A stretch of 64,000 nt of DNA from Niveispirillum cyanobacteriorum (GTDB lineage: Bacteria > Pseudomonadota > Alphaproteobacteria > Azospirillales > Azospirillaceae). Positions 9,076 through 16,756 of the stretch are shown here, piece after piece. The stretch is from the NCBI RefSeq assembly GCF_002868735.1, contig NZ_CP025614.1, positions 124,001 through 188,000 on the forward strand, in the 5' to 3' direction. The translations under genes and the position numbers were made by a program. The notes under the pieces were generated by a model, which made no database searches, was not told the DNA's origin, and saw only the letters and a program-made list of their open reading frames with translations. Position 1 is the stretch's first letter. Each line of letters begins with the position of its first letter.

Positions 9076-9954
9076 TCATGCTGCCACAGCCAGGTTGGAC
9101 GGGGCTAGCCCCGTCCAACCTGGGCGGCGAAGATAAACCTCATCGGGGGTCTGGTAGGCCAGTCCCTGATGCGGTCGTTGGCTGTTATAGGCCGCCAGCC
9201 AGGCGCCGATCCCTGCCCGAGCTGCCGATCCGGTGTCATAGGCCCGCAAATAGACGTCTTCGTATTTCAGGCTGCGCCAGAGCCGCTCTACAAAAACGTT
9301 GTCGATACACCGCCCCTTGCCATCCATGCTGATTTTCACACCGGCTCCCGCCAGCGCGCCGGTGAAGGCCATGCTGGTGAATTGGCTGCCCTGATCGCTG
9401 TTGAAAATCTCCGGCTTGCCATAGCGTGCCAGGGCCTCTTCCAGTGCTTCAACACAGAAATCCGCCTCCATCGTGTTCGACAGCCGCCAGGACAGGACCT
9501 TGCGGCTGAACCAGTCCATGATCGCCACCAGATACAGGAACCCTCTTGGCATGGGGATGAAAGTAATATCGGTTGCCCACACCTGATTCGGTCGGTCGAT
9601 CACCAGGTCCCGTAGAAGGTAGGGGTAGACTTTGTGTGCCGGATTCGGTTTGCTGGTGTTCGGCTTCTGCCAAATCACCGCCAGACCCATCACCCGCATC
9701 AACCGCCGTATCCGCTTGCGGTTGACGCTGTGACCACCCCGGCGCAGCACGGCCGTCATTCGCCGCGATCCATACCAGGGCGTCTCCAGAAACTGCTTGT
9801 CGATCAATGCCATCAGCGCCGGATCCGATGCATTGTCGTTGACCGGTCGGTAGTAAAAACTGGATCGGCTGAGGCCGATCAGCGTGCATTGCTGCGCCAC
9901 CGACAGGTCGGCGTACTGGGGGTTGATCATCGCCCGCTTATCCGCCCGGCTCAT
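9076..9954 (-). CDS. IS3-family OrfB, DDE integrase
   Basis: 292 residues: an HTH_21 segment (LSRSSFYYR), then the retroviral-type integrase core with WATDITFIP (first Asp), FNSDQGSQF (second Asp) and the terminal region DNVFVERLWRSLKYEDVYL (Glu). The C-terminus with YNSQRPHQGL is the classic IS3 ending. It is the catalytic half of the transposase, made alone or fused to OrfA. All three acidic positions are present. Confidence 0.95.
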   Translation of the reverse strand: MSRADKRAMINPQYADLSVAQQCTLIGLSRSSFYYRPVNDNASDPALMALIDKQFLETPWYGSRRMTAVLRRGGHSVNRKRIRRLMRVMGLAVIWQKPNTSKPNPAHKVYPYLLRDLVIDRPNQVWATDITFIPMPRGFLYLVAIMDWFSRKVLSWRLSNTMEADFCVEALEEALARYGKPEIFNSDQGSQFTSMAFTGALAGAGVKISMDGKGRCIDNVFVERLWRSLKYEDVYLRAYDTGSAARAGIGAWLAAYNSQRPHQGLAYQTPDEVYLRRPGWTGLAPSNLAVAA

Positions 9955-10238
9955 TTGCCGAGCGCCCGTGACAAAAAATCAATCTGTACCTTCTGCTGGC
10001 CGATCTGCTTGTACAGCTCGTCCGTCAGCCCTGCCGCGTCCTTGGCCGATCGGTCTACCCCACGTTCGAATACTGATGTCGCCCCTTCAGAAAGCGCACG
10101 CTTCCATTCGTTCACCAACGTGTGGTGAATGCCGTGCTTAGCCGCTATCTCCGGCACTGTCTGATCGCCCCGAAGCGCCTCAAGCGCCACCTTCGCCTTA
10201 AACGACGCACTGTGGTTCCGTCGTGTCGACTTGCTCAT
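9951..10238 (-). CDS. IS3-family OrfA (HTH protein), copy 2
   Basis: Same 95-residue sequence as the OrfA of copy 1, with a helix-turn-helix for end recognition and a leucine-rich oligomerisation helix. The final ATGA overlaps the orfB start, consistent with translational coupling or frameshift production of OrfAB. Confidence 0.93.
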   Translation of the reverse strand: MSKSTRRNHSASFKAKVALEALRGDQTVPEIAAKHGIHHTLVNEWKRALSEGATSVFERGVDRSAKDAAGLTDELYKQIGQQKVQIDFLSRALGK

Positions 10239-10316
10239 GCTCCGATTTTCCTCTCTCCGTTATGGAAGAGCAAATCCCGAGCTTAACGACTTGTCCAGTT
10301 TTACGGGGCCAGCTCA

Positions 10317-10505
10317 ACCATCACCCAGATCGAGGCTCTCCTGGCCCGGCAGAAGGGTGGCCGTCCGCTCCGAGCGGGGCCCGAACACAAGGCGCCGATA
10401 GGCGGCCACCTCAGCCTCCAGGCGCGCGTTCTTCTCCGCCAGAACGGCGATCATCCGTAGCAGAATCTGCGGGTCCACAGGGGGCGGAGGGGAGCTTGGC
10501 GACAT
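10317..10505 (-). pseudogene. tnpC: IS66 transposase TnpC, 5' part
   Basis: Starts at ATG 10505 and encodes 63 residues beginning MSPSSPPPPVDPQ. They include the short coiled coil (LAEKNARLEAEVAAYRRLVFGPRSE) that precedes the zinc region in IS66 transposases. The composite transposon interrupts it right after LDLGDG; the rest is at 3714-5090. Confidence 0.88.
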
Positions 10506-10555
10506 GGGCTGATTCTACCCGAGAACCGCTCAAAACCCCAGTGGAATCAACGTAA

Positions 10556-10909
10556 TCAGCCCAGCCAGACAGGCTTTCTGACCACCGCCGGAACCACCCG
10601 CGTCCAGTCCAAGCCGTCGGATAGCAGCGAATATTGACCGGCACTCAAGCGCACTACGCCCTGGCGCGCCGGAGGCCAGATGATCCGCCCAGCCTCAAGC
10701 CATTTTGTTGCCAGAATAAGGCCCGTCCCATCCCAGACCAGAAGCTTCAGCCGGTCGTTGCGCTTGGAGCGAAAGACGAACACATCCCCGCAATACGGAT
10801 CGGCCGCCAATGCATCCGCCACCAGGGCCACCAAGCCGTTCACCCCCTTGCGGAAGTCGATCGGTGCCGACCAGAGCAGGATCTTCGGCTCCGCCCCCAG
10901 CCGGATCAC
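10556..10909 (-). CDS. tnpB: IS66 accessory protein TnpB
   Basis: 117 residues with the hallmark IS66 Orf2 pattern: an N-terminal PIDFRKGVNGLVALV block, the DPYCGDVFVFRSKRNDRLKLLVWDGTG core and the final LSDGLDWT. It is required together with TnpA and TnpC for IS66 movement, although its biochemical role is unclear. It overlaps tnpA by 4 bp. Full length and intact. Confidence 0.95.
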   Translation of the reverse strand: MIRLGAEPKILLWSAPIDFRKGVNGLVALVADALAADPYCGDVFVFRSKRNDRLKLLVWDGTGLILATKWLEAGRIIWPPARQGVVRLSAGQYSLLSDGLDWTRVVPAVVRKPVWLG

Positions 10910-11322
10910 AGCGCTCCCCGCAGGGCCGTCAGCACCGCCCGGGCCAGGCTGGGATCCACCGCCCCGCTGAACCGGACCCGGCCGGCACGCAGATCAACAT
11001 CCACCGCACTAGGTTCCACTGTCCGCCCCTCGCAGGGCGTCGGCGCCTCCGACGTCACCGGTACGAACTGCCCAGAACCCGAAATCTCCGACAGCCCCGC
11101 CTGCCGACGCCACACACTCAGCAAGGCTCGGTTCACCCCGTGGCGTCGCGCCACATCCGAGATGTTCGCACCCGCCACGGCACTTTCCGACACAATCAGC
11201 GCCTTCTCCGCCGCTGTCCAATTCCGACGACGCCGCCGGCCCGTGATCACCTCCACACGCCGATAGCGACTGCCTTCATCTATGTCTTCAAGACAGCCAT
11301 CAAACATGATCTTACCGTCCAC
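10906..11322 (-). CDS. tnpA: IS66 accessory protein TnpA (HTH)
   Basis: 138 residues with a transposase-8-like helix-turn-helix (RNWTAAEKALIVSESAV...DVARRHGVNRALLSVWRRQ) in the middle. This is the first gene of the IS66 operon and probably binds the element's ends. An internal ATG at 11307 is an alternative start. The C-terminal third is the usual variable region. Intact. Confidence 0.9.
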   Translation of the reverse strand: MDGKIMFDGCLEDIDEGSRYRRVEVITGRRRRRNWTAAEKALIVSESAVAGANISDVARRHGVNRALLSVWRRQAGLSEISGSGQFVPVTSEAPTPCEGRTVEPSAVDVDLRAGRVRFSGAVDPSLARAVLTALRGAL

Positions 11323-11404
11323 CCCAGCCTCCTGCTCCTGATCGAAGCCAGAAACCTCGTCCGTCCCCTCAATGAAAAGAAGGTGGGGCGCTCGTGACGG
11401 TTAC

Positions 11405-11479
11405 TGCCTTCGCGTCGCCGCCAGCCAGCAACTGGTCCAGAAGGGCATCGGGGATAACAGGGTCCTTGCGTCGTGCCAT
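11405..11479 (-). pseudogene. IS256-family transposase remnant, 5' piece
   Basis: Begins at ATG 11479 with a GGAG site 7-8 bp upstream and encodes MARRKDPVIPDALLDQLLAG, an almost standard IS256-family transposase start. IS66 is inserted after about codon 25, and the 8-bp target duplication includes the last bases. The continuation at 2971-3065 lacks the catalytic domain. Confidence 0.75.
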
Positions 11480-11632
11480 CGTGAAGCTCCTTTCGCATCA
11501 CTATGGCCCAGCCGAGCACGAAATTCCCGATAGTCCCGGAACGGGGTAGGACACCCGAACAACACCTCGCATAACAACCGCTACGCGCTACTGGCAGCGT
11601 AACGACCCTCGTGCATAATCCGTGCTAAACCT

Positions 11633-12283
11633 TCAGGTTCTCATGGTTTCCGTGCTGACCGCAACGTCGTGCCAAGCATACAACAGCCAGTTCTGGCTCA
11701 GCCCCTTGCCTTCGAACCAAGTTTCAAAATGAATAGCCTGGGCTGTTGAGGCAGCTCCGGTCTCAACGTCTGTCAGGTAGGCGCGAACGCCCCGCCGCCT
11801 CTCGTCTTCGACAGCATCTGATACGGCCTCTGTCGATACCCACCAATCTGCAATCTCCCGGCTATGCGTAACCGCAACTATCAGCCCAATGCATCGGGAC
11901 GGGGTCAGGATTTCAGCTCCCTCATTGTCATGGGCGTTCAGCTGGAACCGATTGATCTTGGCCACGTCTTCTAGAATCTTGCCAAATGATTCAGCCCCGA
12001 TTAAGCGCTTGCCCTCGACCCGCATTTGGACCTTGAGGTCTGGATGATAGGCAAGCAGGTCCAGCCCACCACTAGCCTGCTCGTGCCGCGCAGCCTCCGA
12101 GAAGACGGCCCAGCCTTGGTTCAAGCAGCAGTGGGACAAGTGAAGAAGCGCATTGCTTTCACGAAGCGCGTTGCCTTCCTTGGAATTATGGCGTGATGGC
12201 GAATAGAAATAGAGGGATCTCGACAAGGATGAGGCTGTGTCATTCATCAGGAGGTCTATTCGACGCTGAATATCACTGTGCAT
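11633..12283 (-). CDS. Putative PD-(D/E)xK-type nuclease, partner of the FtsZ-like gene
   Basis: 216 residues from ATG 12283 (GGAG 6-7 bp upstream); the frame is open further to 12325. No named family is recognised. The centre has the arrangement of a PD-(D/E)xK nuclease core: a helix with E42, a strand with GGLDLLAY (D75) and, 15 residues later, VEGKR (E90-x-K92). A strand with CIGLIVAVT and a C-terminal region rich in Trp follow. This suggests a metal-dependent DNA- or RNA-cutting domain, but the call is from motif spacing only. The gene follows the FtsZ-like gene by about 20 bp on the same strand, so the two probably form one operon of Tn3 cargo. Confidence 0.5.
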   Translation of the reverse strand: MHSDIQRRIDLLMNDTASSLSRSLYFYSPSRHNSKEGNALRESNALLHLSHCCLNQGWAVFSEAARHEQASGGLDLLAYHPDLKVQMRVEGKRLIGAESFGKILEDVAKINRFQLNAHDNEGAEILTPSRCIGLIVAVTHSREIADWWVSTEAVSDAVEDERRRGVRAYLTDVETGAASTAQAIHFETWFEGKGLSQNWLLYAWHDVAVSTETMRT

Positions 12284-12303
12284 TGTTGTCTCCAATTTGG
12301 ACT

Positions 12304-13035
12304 TTATGAAGCTGAAACTAGGCAAGTGATGGAAATCACATTGCTTTCGGTGAATGGTGCTACTGACAACATGATCGCACTCGAAGGGAGTTTTGATTCG
12401 ATTTGCCTGAACAGGTCATCCAACTCCGAAAGCGTCATGTAGGTCGGCATTGTGATCGTCACAAGGTATGAAGCCCCAAGCAGAATTTCGCAATGCGCCA
12501 GTGAGTTGAACGCAGCCTCCCAACTTTCGACCCGCCAGGAGCCAGCGAGACGGAACGTTCGACCCGCCATCAAGTAGGCGACATCGACAGGATCTATTCC
12601 TATCATTCCTGGTGACAATATGGCCCAGAATAACGCCTGGGCAGCCAGAGCCGCTTGTTCTTTCCCGTCGACGGCAATCACCGATGTTCCAGGTGTCAGC
12701 TGCTGCGTCTCGGCGAGGAACGCGGGCAGAAGCAGCACCGTCAGCAGATCTGGCCTACCGATCTGCTCCAGTCTTGCGGCCAGTGCTTTTTGTGTTTCAG
12801 CCCAAAGTAGCCCAGTCACGGGCGGGTGGCTTGCGGGCAACCTGCCGGATTGATGAGTAGTCCATTCAGGAGACGCAGATAGCCCGATCACAGCAACAAG
12901 TGGTTCTTGAACCGTCCCGCCGGCGGTCCAACGCTCTATACCCTCGGCCTGCGCGCACCTCTTCATTGCCTGCCCGGATTCCGCCTGTTCCACATCGGTC
13001 AGGCCTTGCAGGAAGGTGCCTAGGCTCACCGTCAT
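12304..13035 (-). CDS. FtsZ/tubulin C-terminal-domain-like protein lacking the GTP loop
   Basis: 243 residues from ATG 13035, preceded by GGAG; the frame is open to 13083. Residues ~96-160 and 185-243 follow the order of the second half of FtsZ: a LLTVLLLPAF strand (FtsZ LTVAVVTKPF), the central helix ending SPGMIGIDPVDVAYLMAG (FtsZ TPGLINLDFADVKTIMS-like), then GASYLVTITMP (FtsZ GVLVNITG), TLSELDDLFRQI and a last strand with SITCLVSAS (FtsZ VTVVATG). The glycine-rich GTP-binding GGGTGTG loop and the N-terminal Rossmann half are not visible, so it is probably not a GTPase by itself. It may bind host FtsZ or form a mixed polymer. The relationship is my alignment by eye. Confidence 0.5.
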   Translation of the reverse strand: MTVSLGTFLQGLTDVEQAESGQAMKRCAQAEGIERWTAGGTVQEPLVAVIGLSASPEWTTHQSGRLPASHPPVTGLLWAETQKALAARLEQIGRPDLLTVLLLPAFLAETQQLTPGTSVIAVDGKEQAALAAQALFWAILSPGMIGIDPVDVAYLMAGRTFRLAGSWRVESWEAAFNSLAHCEILLGASYLVTITMPTYMTLSELDDLFRQIESKLPSSAIMLSVAPFTESNVISITCLVSAS

Positions 13036-13557
13036 CGTATCCTCCATTGAGGGCCAGATGATGCAGCGGCCCGCTTCTGCCAATCCAGCCGTGTGTCCGT
13101 CGTCGAAACAAATGGGACATTGGGTTGATTTTGTGTACGGCGGTTATGGTTCGTTGAGAGATGACGTTACCTGGATTGTGCAATAAGAGTGTGCTGATTG
13201 TTGGCTGCTATCGCATAAATCATTGATTGGATATAGGATTCAGTCGTCGAATACAAATCCGACCGATCCGATGAGGCATAGCACCCACTATGGGAAAGAG
13301 TACGCCGTTGCCGCCCGGCCTGTCACCCGTGTTGGTGTGCTGGCGCTAAGGGTGATCGATTCCGGTTCAAAGCGGCGGCAAGGATGGTCGCCTGCATTGT
13401 CGATAACCGCCAGCTCGGTGATTTTTCAGGTTAGCTAGTGCAGTCCGGTTCTGACATTTCGTGCATTCATCTTCTGAAAACGACACCTGTCAGCGGCAGA
13501 ACGTCTGGGCTTTGTTGCGTATCAGACAGACATTACTCCAACTGGGACAACACCGCC
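13036..13557. other. Intergenic region between the FtsZ-like gene and tnpA
   Basis: About 520 bp between two divergent genes. It must hold both promoters and, in a Tn3 element, would be a natural place for a res site, but I could not identify a convincing set of resolvase subsites or a promoter pair. No RNA gene was seen. Confidence 0.4.
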
Positions 13558-16533
13558 ATGCCGCGCCGCAGCGTGCTCACCGATGCCCAGGCCGAGGCGC
13601 TGTTCGCGCTGCCCGCGGTGGAGGCTGACCTGATCCGCCATTACACACTGAGCCCTGCCGACATCGCCGTCGTCGCGCGTCGGCGTCGACCGCATAACCA
13701 GCTCGGCTTCGCCGTCCAGCTCTGTGCCCTGCGCTATCCGGGCCGTCTGTTGCGACCGGGGGAACTGGTTCCTCCACAGGTGCTGTCATTCGTCGCTGAC
13801 CAGTTGGATCTGCCGCCCGACGCGTTGGCAGAATATGCCACCAGGTCACAGACACGCTACGACCAACTCGAAGCCCTTTACGCCATCTATGGCTACACCA
13901 CCTTCTCGCAGCCGATCCGACGGGAGATCGCCAAATGGCTGCTGCCGGTCGCGCTGGCCACCACAAGCGGCCTGGTTCTGGCGGGCCTGCTGATGGAGGA
14001 ACTGCGGCGGCGGACCGTCGCAGCTCCGGCGACCACTACCATTGAACGCCTGGTGGCCACTGCGCTGTTGCAGGCCGAGCGCCATGTCGAAAGGCAGATT
14101 AATGCCGCCCTGACGGTGGAGCAACGCGAAGGCATAGACGGGTTGCTGGCGGAACGCCCTGATACCGGCATAAGCCTGCTGGCCTGGGCACGTCAGTCCC
14201 CCGGTGCCATGGGCCACCGCGCCATGGCCCGACTGATTGAACAATTGTCCGTCTTGCGCACCCGCGGCATTGATCCGGCGATCCGTGAAAGCATCCATGC
14301 GGATCGCGTCCATCTCCTGATCCGGGAAGGCAGCCGGCTGTCATCCCAGCATCTGTCAGCCCTGGCACCGCTGCGCCGACAGTCCATCGTGACGATGACC
14401 GTGCTGGAAACCATCACCCGGCTCACAGACGATATCATCGGCATGTTCGATCGTCTCATCGGCGGCCTGTTCCGACGAGCGGAACGCCGCGCGGCAGAGA
14501 CGATCCAGGCCAACAGCCGGGCCATGAATGAGAAGGTGCGGTTGCTGGCCAGGGTCGGTGAAGCGCTGATCGACGCACGCGGCAAAGGGACCGATGCCTT
14601 CGCGGCCATCGAGGCGGTCATTCCCTGGGAGAAGTTCAAGGCCGCCGTGGCGGAGGCCGGCGAACTGACCCGCGACGATGGCACCGATTATGCGGCACTG
14701 GCCGCCACCAACCACGCCCTGCTGCGCCGGGTGGGCCCAATGTTCCTGGATAGTTTCAGCTTCCAGGGCATCGCCGGTGTCGGTGCCCTGCTGAACGCAT
14801 TGGCTCTGATGCGGACCTTCTATGCCGGGTCCCGTCGGAATCTGCCCAAGGGCCTGCCAACCGGCTTCATCCGGCGCACCTGGCGGGCGGCGGTGCTGCG
14901 CGGCGATGGGATCAACGCGCCCGCCTATGAACTCTGCCTGTTCGTGGAACTGCGTGACCGGCTGCGCGCCGGGGACATCTGGGTGGCTGGCAGCCGGCAA
15001 TACCGGGCCGTGGAAGATCAGCTCGTGCCGAAGACCCTGTTCTCGACCATGAAGCTGGCCGGGCCACTGCCTGTCGCTGTGCAGGAGGAGGCCGTCGGCT
15101 ACCTGCGTGAGAGGCGAGAGTTGCTTGAGGAGCGGCTGCGCCATGTGGACGGGCAGGCGGCAAAGCAGTTGCTCCCGGATGTCAGGATCAACGGGACGGC
15201 GTTGAAGATCTCACCATTGCAAGCCGTTACCCCGGAGGCGGCGGAGCAACTGGCCGACCGCGTACAGGCCGTGATGCCGCGGGTGCGCATCACCGAGCTG
15301 CTGACCGAGGTGAACCGCTGGACCGGCATGATGGAGTGCTTCACCCATCTGCGCTCGCACCTTCCAGCGGACGATCCGCGCATCACCCTGACAGCCGTGC
15401 TGGCCGACGCCACCAACCTGGGCCTGACACGTATGGCCGAGGCTTGCGATGTCGCCACCTATCGACAACTGGCTTGGGCCGCCGGCTGGCATCTCAGCGA
15501 AGAGAATTATGGTCGCGCCCTGGCCCGCGTGATCGCCGCCCAACACGCGCACCCTCTGTCCGTCTGGTTCGGTGATGCGTCGGTGTCCAGTTCGGACGGC
15601 CAGCATTTCCCGCTGGGCGGCCAGGGCGAAGTGGCCGGTGCCGTCAACCCGCACAAGGGATCGGGACCCGCCATCTCCTTCTACACCTGCATTTCCGGTC
15701 GCTATGCGCCCTTCCACACCAAGGTGATATCCGTGTCGGAGGGAGAGGCTGCCCATGTCATCGACGGGCTGCTCTATCATGGCGGCGATATCAATATTGC
15801 TGTCCACCACACCGATGGCGGCGGTGTTTCGGACCATGTGTTCGGCCTCTGCCACCTGTTGGGGTTTCGCTTCGCGCCGCGCATCCCCAACATTGCCAAT
15901 CGCCGGCTGCACACATTCGGTCCGGCATCGACCTGGCCGGCGCTGGAACCCTTCATCGCGGCCCGCATCGACGAAGCCATGATCACAACCCACTGGGACG
16001 ACCTGCTTCGGCTGGCCACGTCGGTGCGGATGGGCACGGTGCCGGCGTCTCTGATGCTGCGCCGCCTGGGCTCCTATCCCCGCCAGAACGGGCTGGCCCT
16101 GGCCCTGCGCGAGGTCGGTCGGATCGAACGCACGCTGTTCACTCTCGACTGGCTGGACGATCCGATGTTGCGCCGGCAGGCGACGGCGGAACTGAACAAG
16201 GGTGAATCCCGCAACGCCCTGGCCCGCGCCGTGTGCTTCCACCGCCTCGGTCGCCTGAGGGACCGGACCCTGGAAAGCCGGCAGCATCGGGCCAGCGGTC
16301 TGAACCTGGTCGTGGCCTCCATCATCCTGTGGAACACAGTCTATATGGACCGCGCCATCCGGTTCCTGCGCGGACAGGGGGAGGACATTCCCGACAACCT
16401 GCTGCCTTACCTTGCACCCCTGGGCTGGCAGCATATCAACCTCACCGGCGACTATCTCTGGGCCGAACCGGCGCAACTCGATAAAGACGGCTACAGAATG
16501 CTGAGAACACCATCCGAACGCCTTACGACATGA
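13558..16533 (+). CDS. tnpA: Tn3-family transposase TnpA
   Basis: 991 residues from ATG 13558 (MPRRSVLTDAQ); the frame is open 40 codons further but the family start fits here. The N-terminal DUF4158 region begins with ALFALP and HYTLS...RRRPHNQLGFAVQLC, and the C-terminal DDE_Tnp_Tn3 domain contains the three acidic residues in SSSDGQ, HHTDGGG and NKGESRNALAR. It recognises the 38-bp ends and performs replicative transposition. The gene ends 17 bp before the right inverted repeat. Full length and apparently functional. Confidence 0.96.
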   Translation: MPRRSVLTDAQAEALFALPAVEADLIRHYTLSPADIAVVARRRRPHNQLGFAVQLCALRYPGRLLRPGELVPPQVLSFVADQLDLPPDALAEYATRSQTRYDQLEALYAIYGYTTFSQPIRREIAKWLLPVALATTSGLVLAGLLMEELRRRTVAAPATTTIERLVATALLQAERHVERQINAALTVEQREGIDGLLAERPDTGISLLAWARQSPGAMGHRAMARLIEQLSVLRTRGIDPAIRESIHADRVHLLIREGSRLSSQHLSALAPLRRQSIVTMTVLETITRLTDDIIGMFDRLIGGLFRRAERRAAETIQANSRAMNEKVRLLARVGEALIDARGKGTDAFAAIEAVIPWEKFKAAVAEAGELTRDDGTDYAALAATNHALLRRVGPMFLDSFSFQGIAGVGALLNALALMRTFYAGSRRNLPKGLPTGFIRRTWRAAVLRGDGINAPAYELCLFVELRDRLRAGDIWVAGSRQYRAVEDQLVPKTLFSTMKLAGPLPVAVQEEAVGYLRERRELLEERLRHVDGQAAKQLLPDVRINGTALKISPLQAVTPEAAEQLADRVQAVMPRVRITELLTEVNRWTGMMECFTHLRSHLPADDPRITLTAVLADATNLGLTRMAEACDVATYRQLAWAAGWHLSEENYGRALARVIAAQHAHPLSVWFGDASVSSSDGQHFPLGGQGEVAGAVNPHKGSGPAISFYTCISGRYAPFHTKVISVSEGEAAHVIDGLLYHGGDINIAVHHTDGGGVSDHVFGLCHLLGFRFAPRIPNIANRRLHTFGPASTWPALEPFIAARIDEAMITTHWDDLLRLATSVRMGTVPASLMLRRLGSYPRQNGLALALREVGRIERTLFTLDWLDDPMLRRQATAELNKGESRNALARAVCFHRLGRLRDRTLESRQHRASGLNLVVASIILWNTVYMDRAIRFLRGQGEDIPDNLLPYLAPLGWQHINLTGDYLWAEPAQLDKDGYRMLRTPSERLTT

Positions 16534-16550
16534 TGTTCTCTATTTGTCCG

Positions 16551-16588
16551 CTTAGCGTGGTTTTTCGCCCCTTCTATGTCGTGACCCC
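16551..16588 (-). repeat. Right terminal inverted repeat of the large Tn3 transposon
   Basis: 38 bp, reverse complement of 309-346 with no mismatch. AAAAT follows at 16589-16593. Confidence 0.95.
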
Positions 16589-16715
16589 AAAATAGAACCT
16601 ACACTTCTGTTTAGCGCTGGATTGATAATTTTCATTATGGAAAAGATTGTGCAATACCGTGCTGACTCAGCCCTTCGACTATATGCCCGTTCTGGCAGGC
16701 GGGGAGGGAGTAAAC

Positions 16716-16739
16716 GGGGGACAGGAGTGGCTGTCCCCC
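16716..16739 (-). terminator. Hairpin after the 16757-17560 gene
   Basis: A GGGGGACAG / CTGTCCCCC stem of 9 bp with a 6-base loop lies just beyond the stop of the minus-strand gene. Only a weak T-run follows on that strand, so termination efficiency is doubtful. Confidence 0.45.
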
Positions 16740-16756
16740 TTCGGGCCGGGTATTTG

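Larger units (their letters stand above)
5091..10316. mobile_element. IS3-IS3 composite transposon carrying a chemoreceptor
   Basis: Two nearly identical IS3-family copies in the same orientation (5091-6400 and 9008-10316) flank a methyl-accepting chemotaxis gene and an IS5-family fragment. The 3-bp sequence ACC is found immediately outside the outer ends (5088-5090 and 10317-10319), whereas the inner flanks do not match each other. This indicates that the whole 5.2-kb unit inserted into IS66 tnpC in one event. Only the right copy has an intact transposase. Confidence 0.85.
9008..10316 (-). mobile_element. IS3-family element, copy 2 (intact)
   Basis: 1309 bp, same ends as copy 1 (TGAGCTGG...CCAGCTCA). 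Both genes are open, so this is the copy most likely to drive transposition of the composite unit. Confidence 0.93.
3066..11404 (-). mobile_element. IS66-family element carrying a UPF0149 passenger, itself interrupted
   Basis: Ends read GTAAGCGGTACGAGCG (3066 inward) and GTAACCGTCACGAGCG (11404 inward, other strand), the GTAA start usual for IS66. The 8-bp sequence TGCCTTCG occurs directly outside both ends (3058-3065 and 11405-11412), the expected IS66 target duplication. Gene order on the minus strand is tnpA, tnpB, tnpC, then a UPF0149-family gene overlapping tnpC. Without the 5.2-kb composite transposon in tnpC the element would be about 3.1 kb, longer than most IS66 elements because of the passenger. 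Confidence 0.92.
2914..11555. mobile_element. Relic of an IS256-family element, split by IS66
   Basis: Outer ends both read GGTGTCC inward (2914-2920 and, on the other strand, 11549-11555). Inside, just flanking the IS66 insertion, lie two halves of a short frame starting like an IS256-family (mutator) transposase. No 8-bp target duplication is visible outside. Without the IS66 insertion only about 300 bp remain, so this is an internally deleted, non-autonomous copy. The end assignment rests on a short repeat and is tentative. Confidence 0.5.
309..16588. mobile_element. Tn3-family transposon, 16.3 kb, with nested insertions
   Basis: The two ends are identical 38-bp inverted repeats beginning GGGGTCACGAC and ending CACGCTAAG, the typical Tn3-family layout. 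The element is flanked by the 5-bp direct repeat AAAAT (304-308 and 16589-16593), the usual Tn3 target duplication, so it arrived as one unit. It encodes a full-length transposase at its right end, but only the C-terminal tail of a serine resolvase is recognisable, so cointegrate resolution is probably lost or supplied in trans. Cargo: a Cys-rich exported ORF, an AT-rich membrane protein, an IS256 relic containing an IS66 element that contains an IS3 composite transposon, and a FtsZ-like plus nuclease-like gene pair. Confidence 0.93.

Noticed and set aside
309-16588. The Tn3 transposon as a metal-resistance carrier, because of the Cys-rich ORF
   Set aside because: No efflux pump, reductase or metal regulator is present; the Cys-rich ORF alone does not support it.
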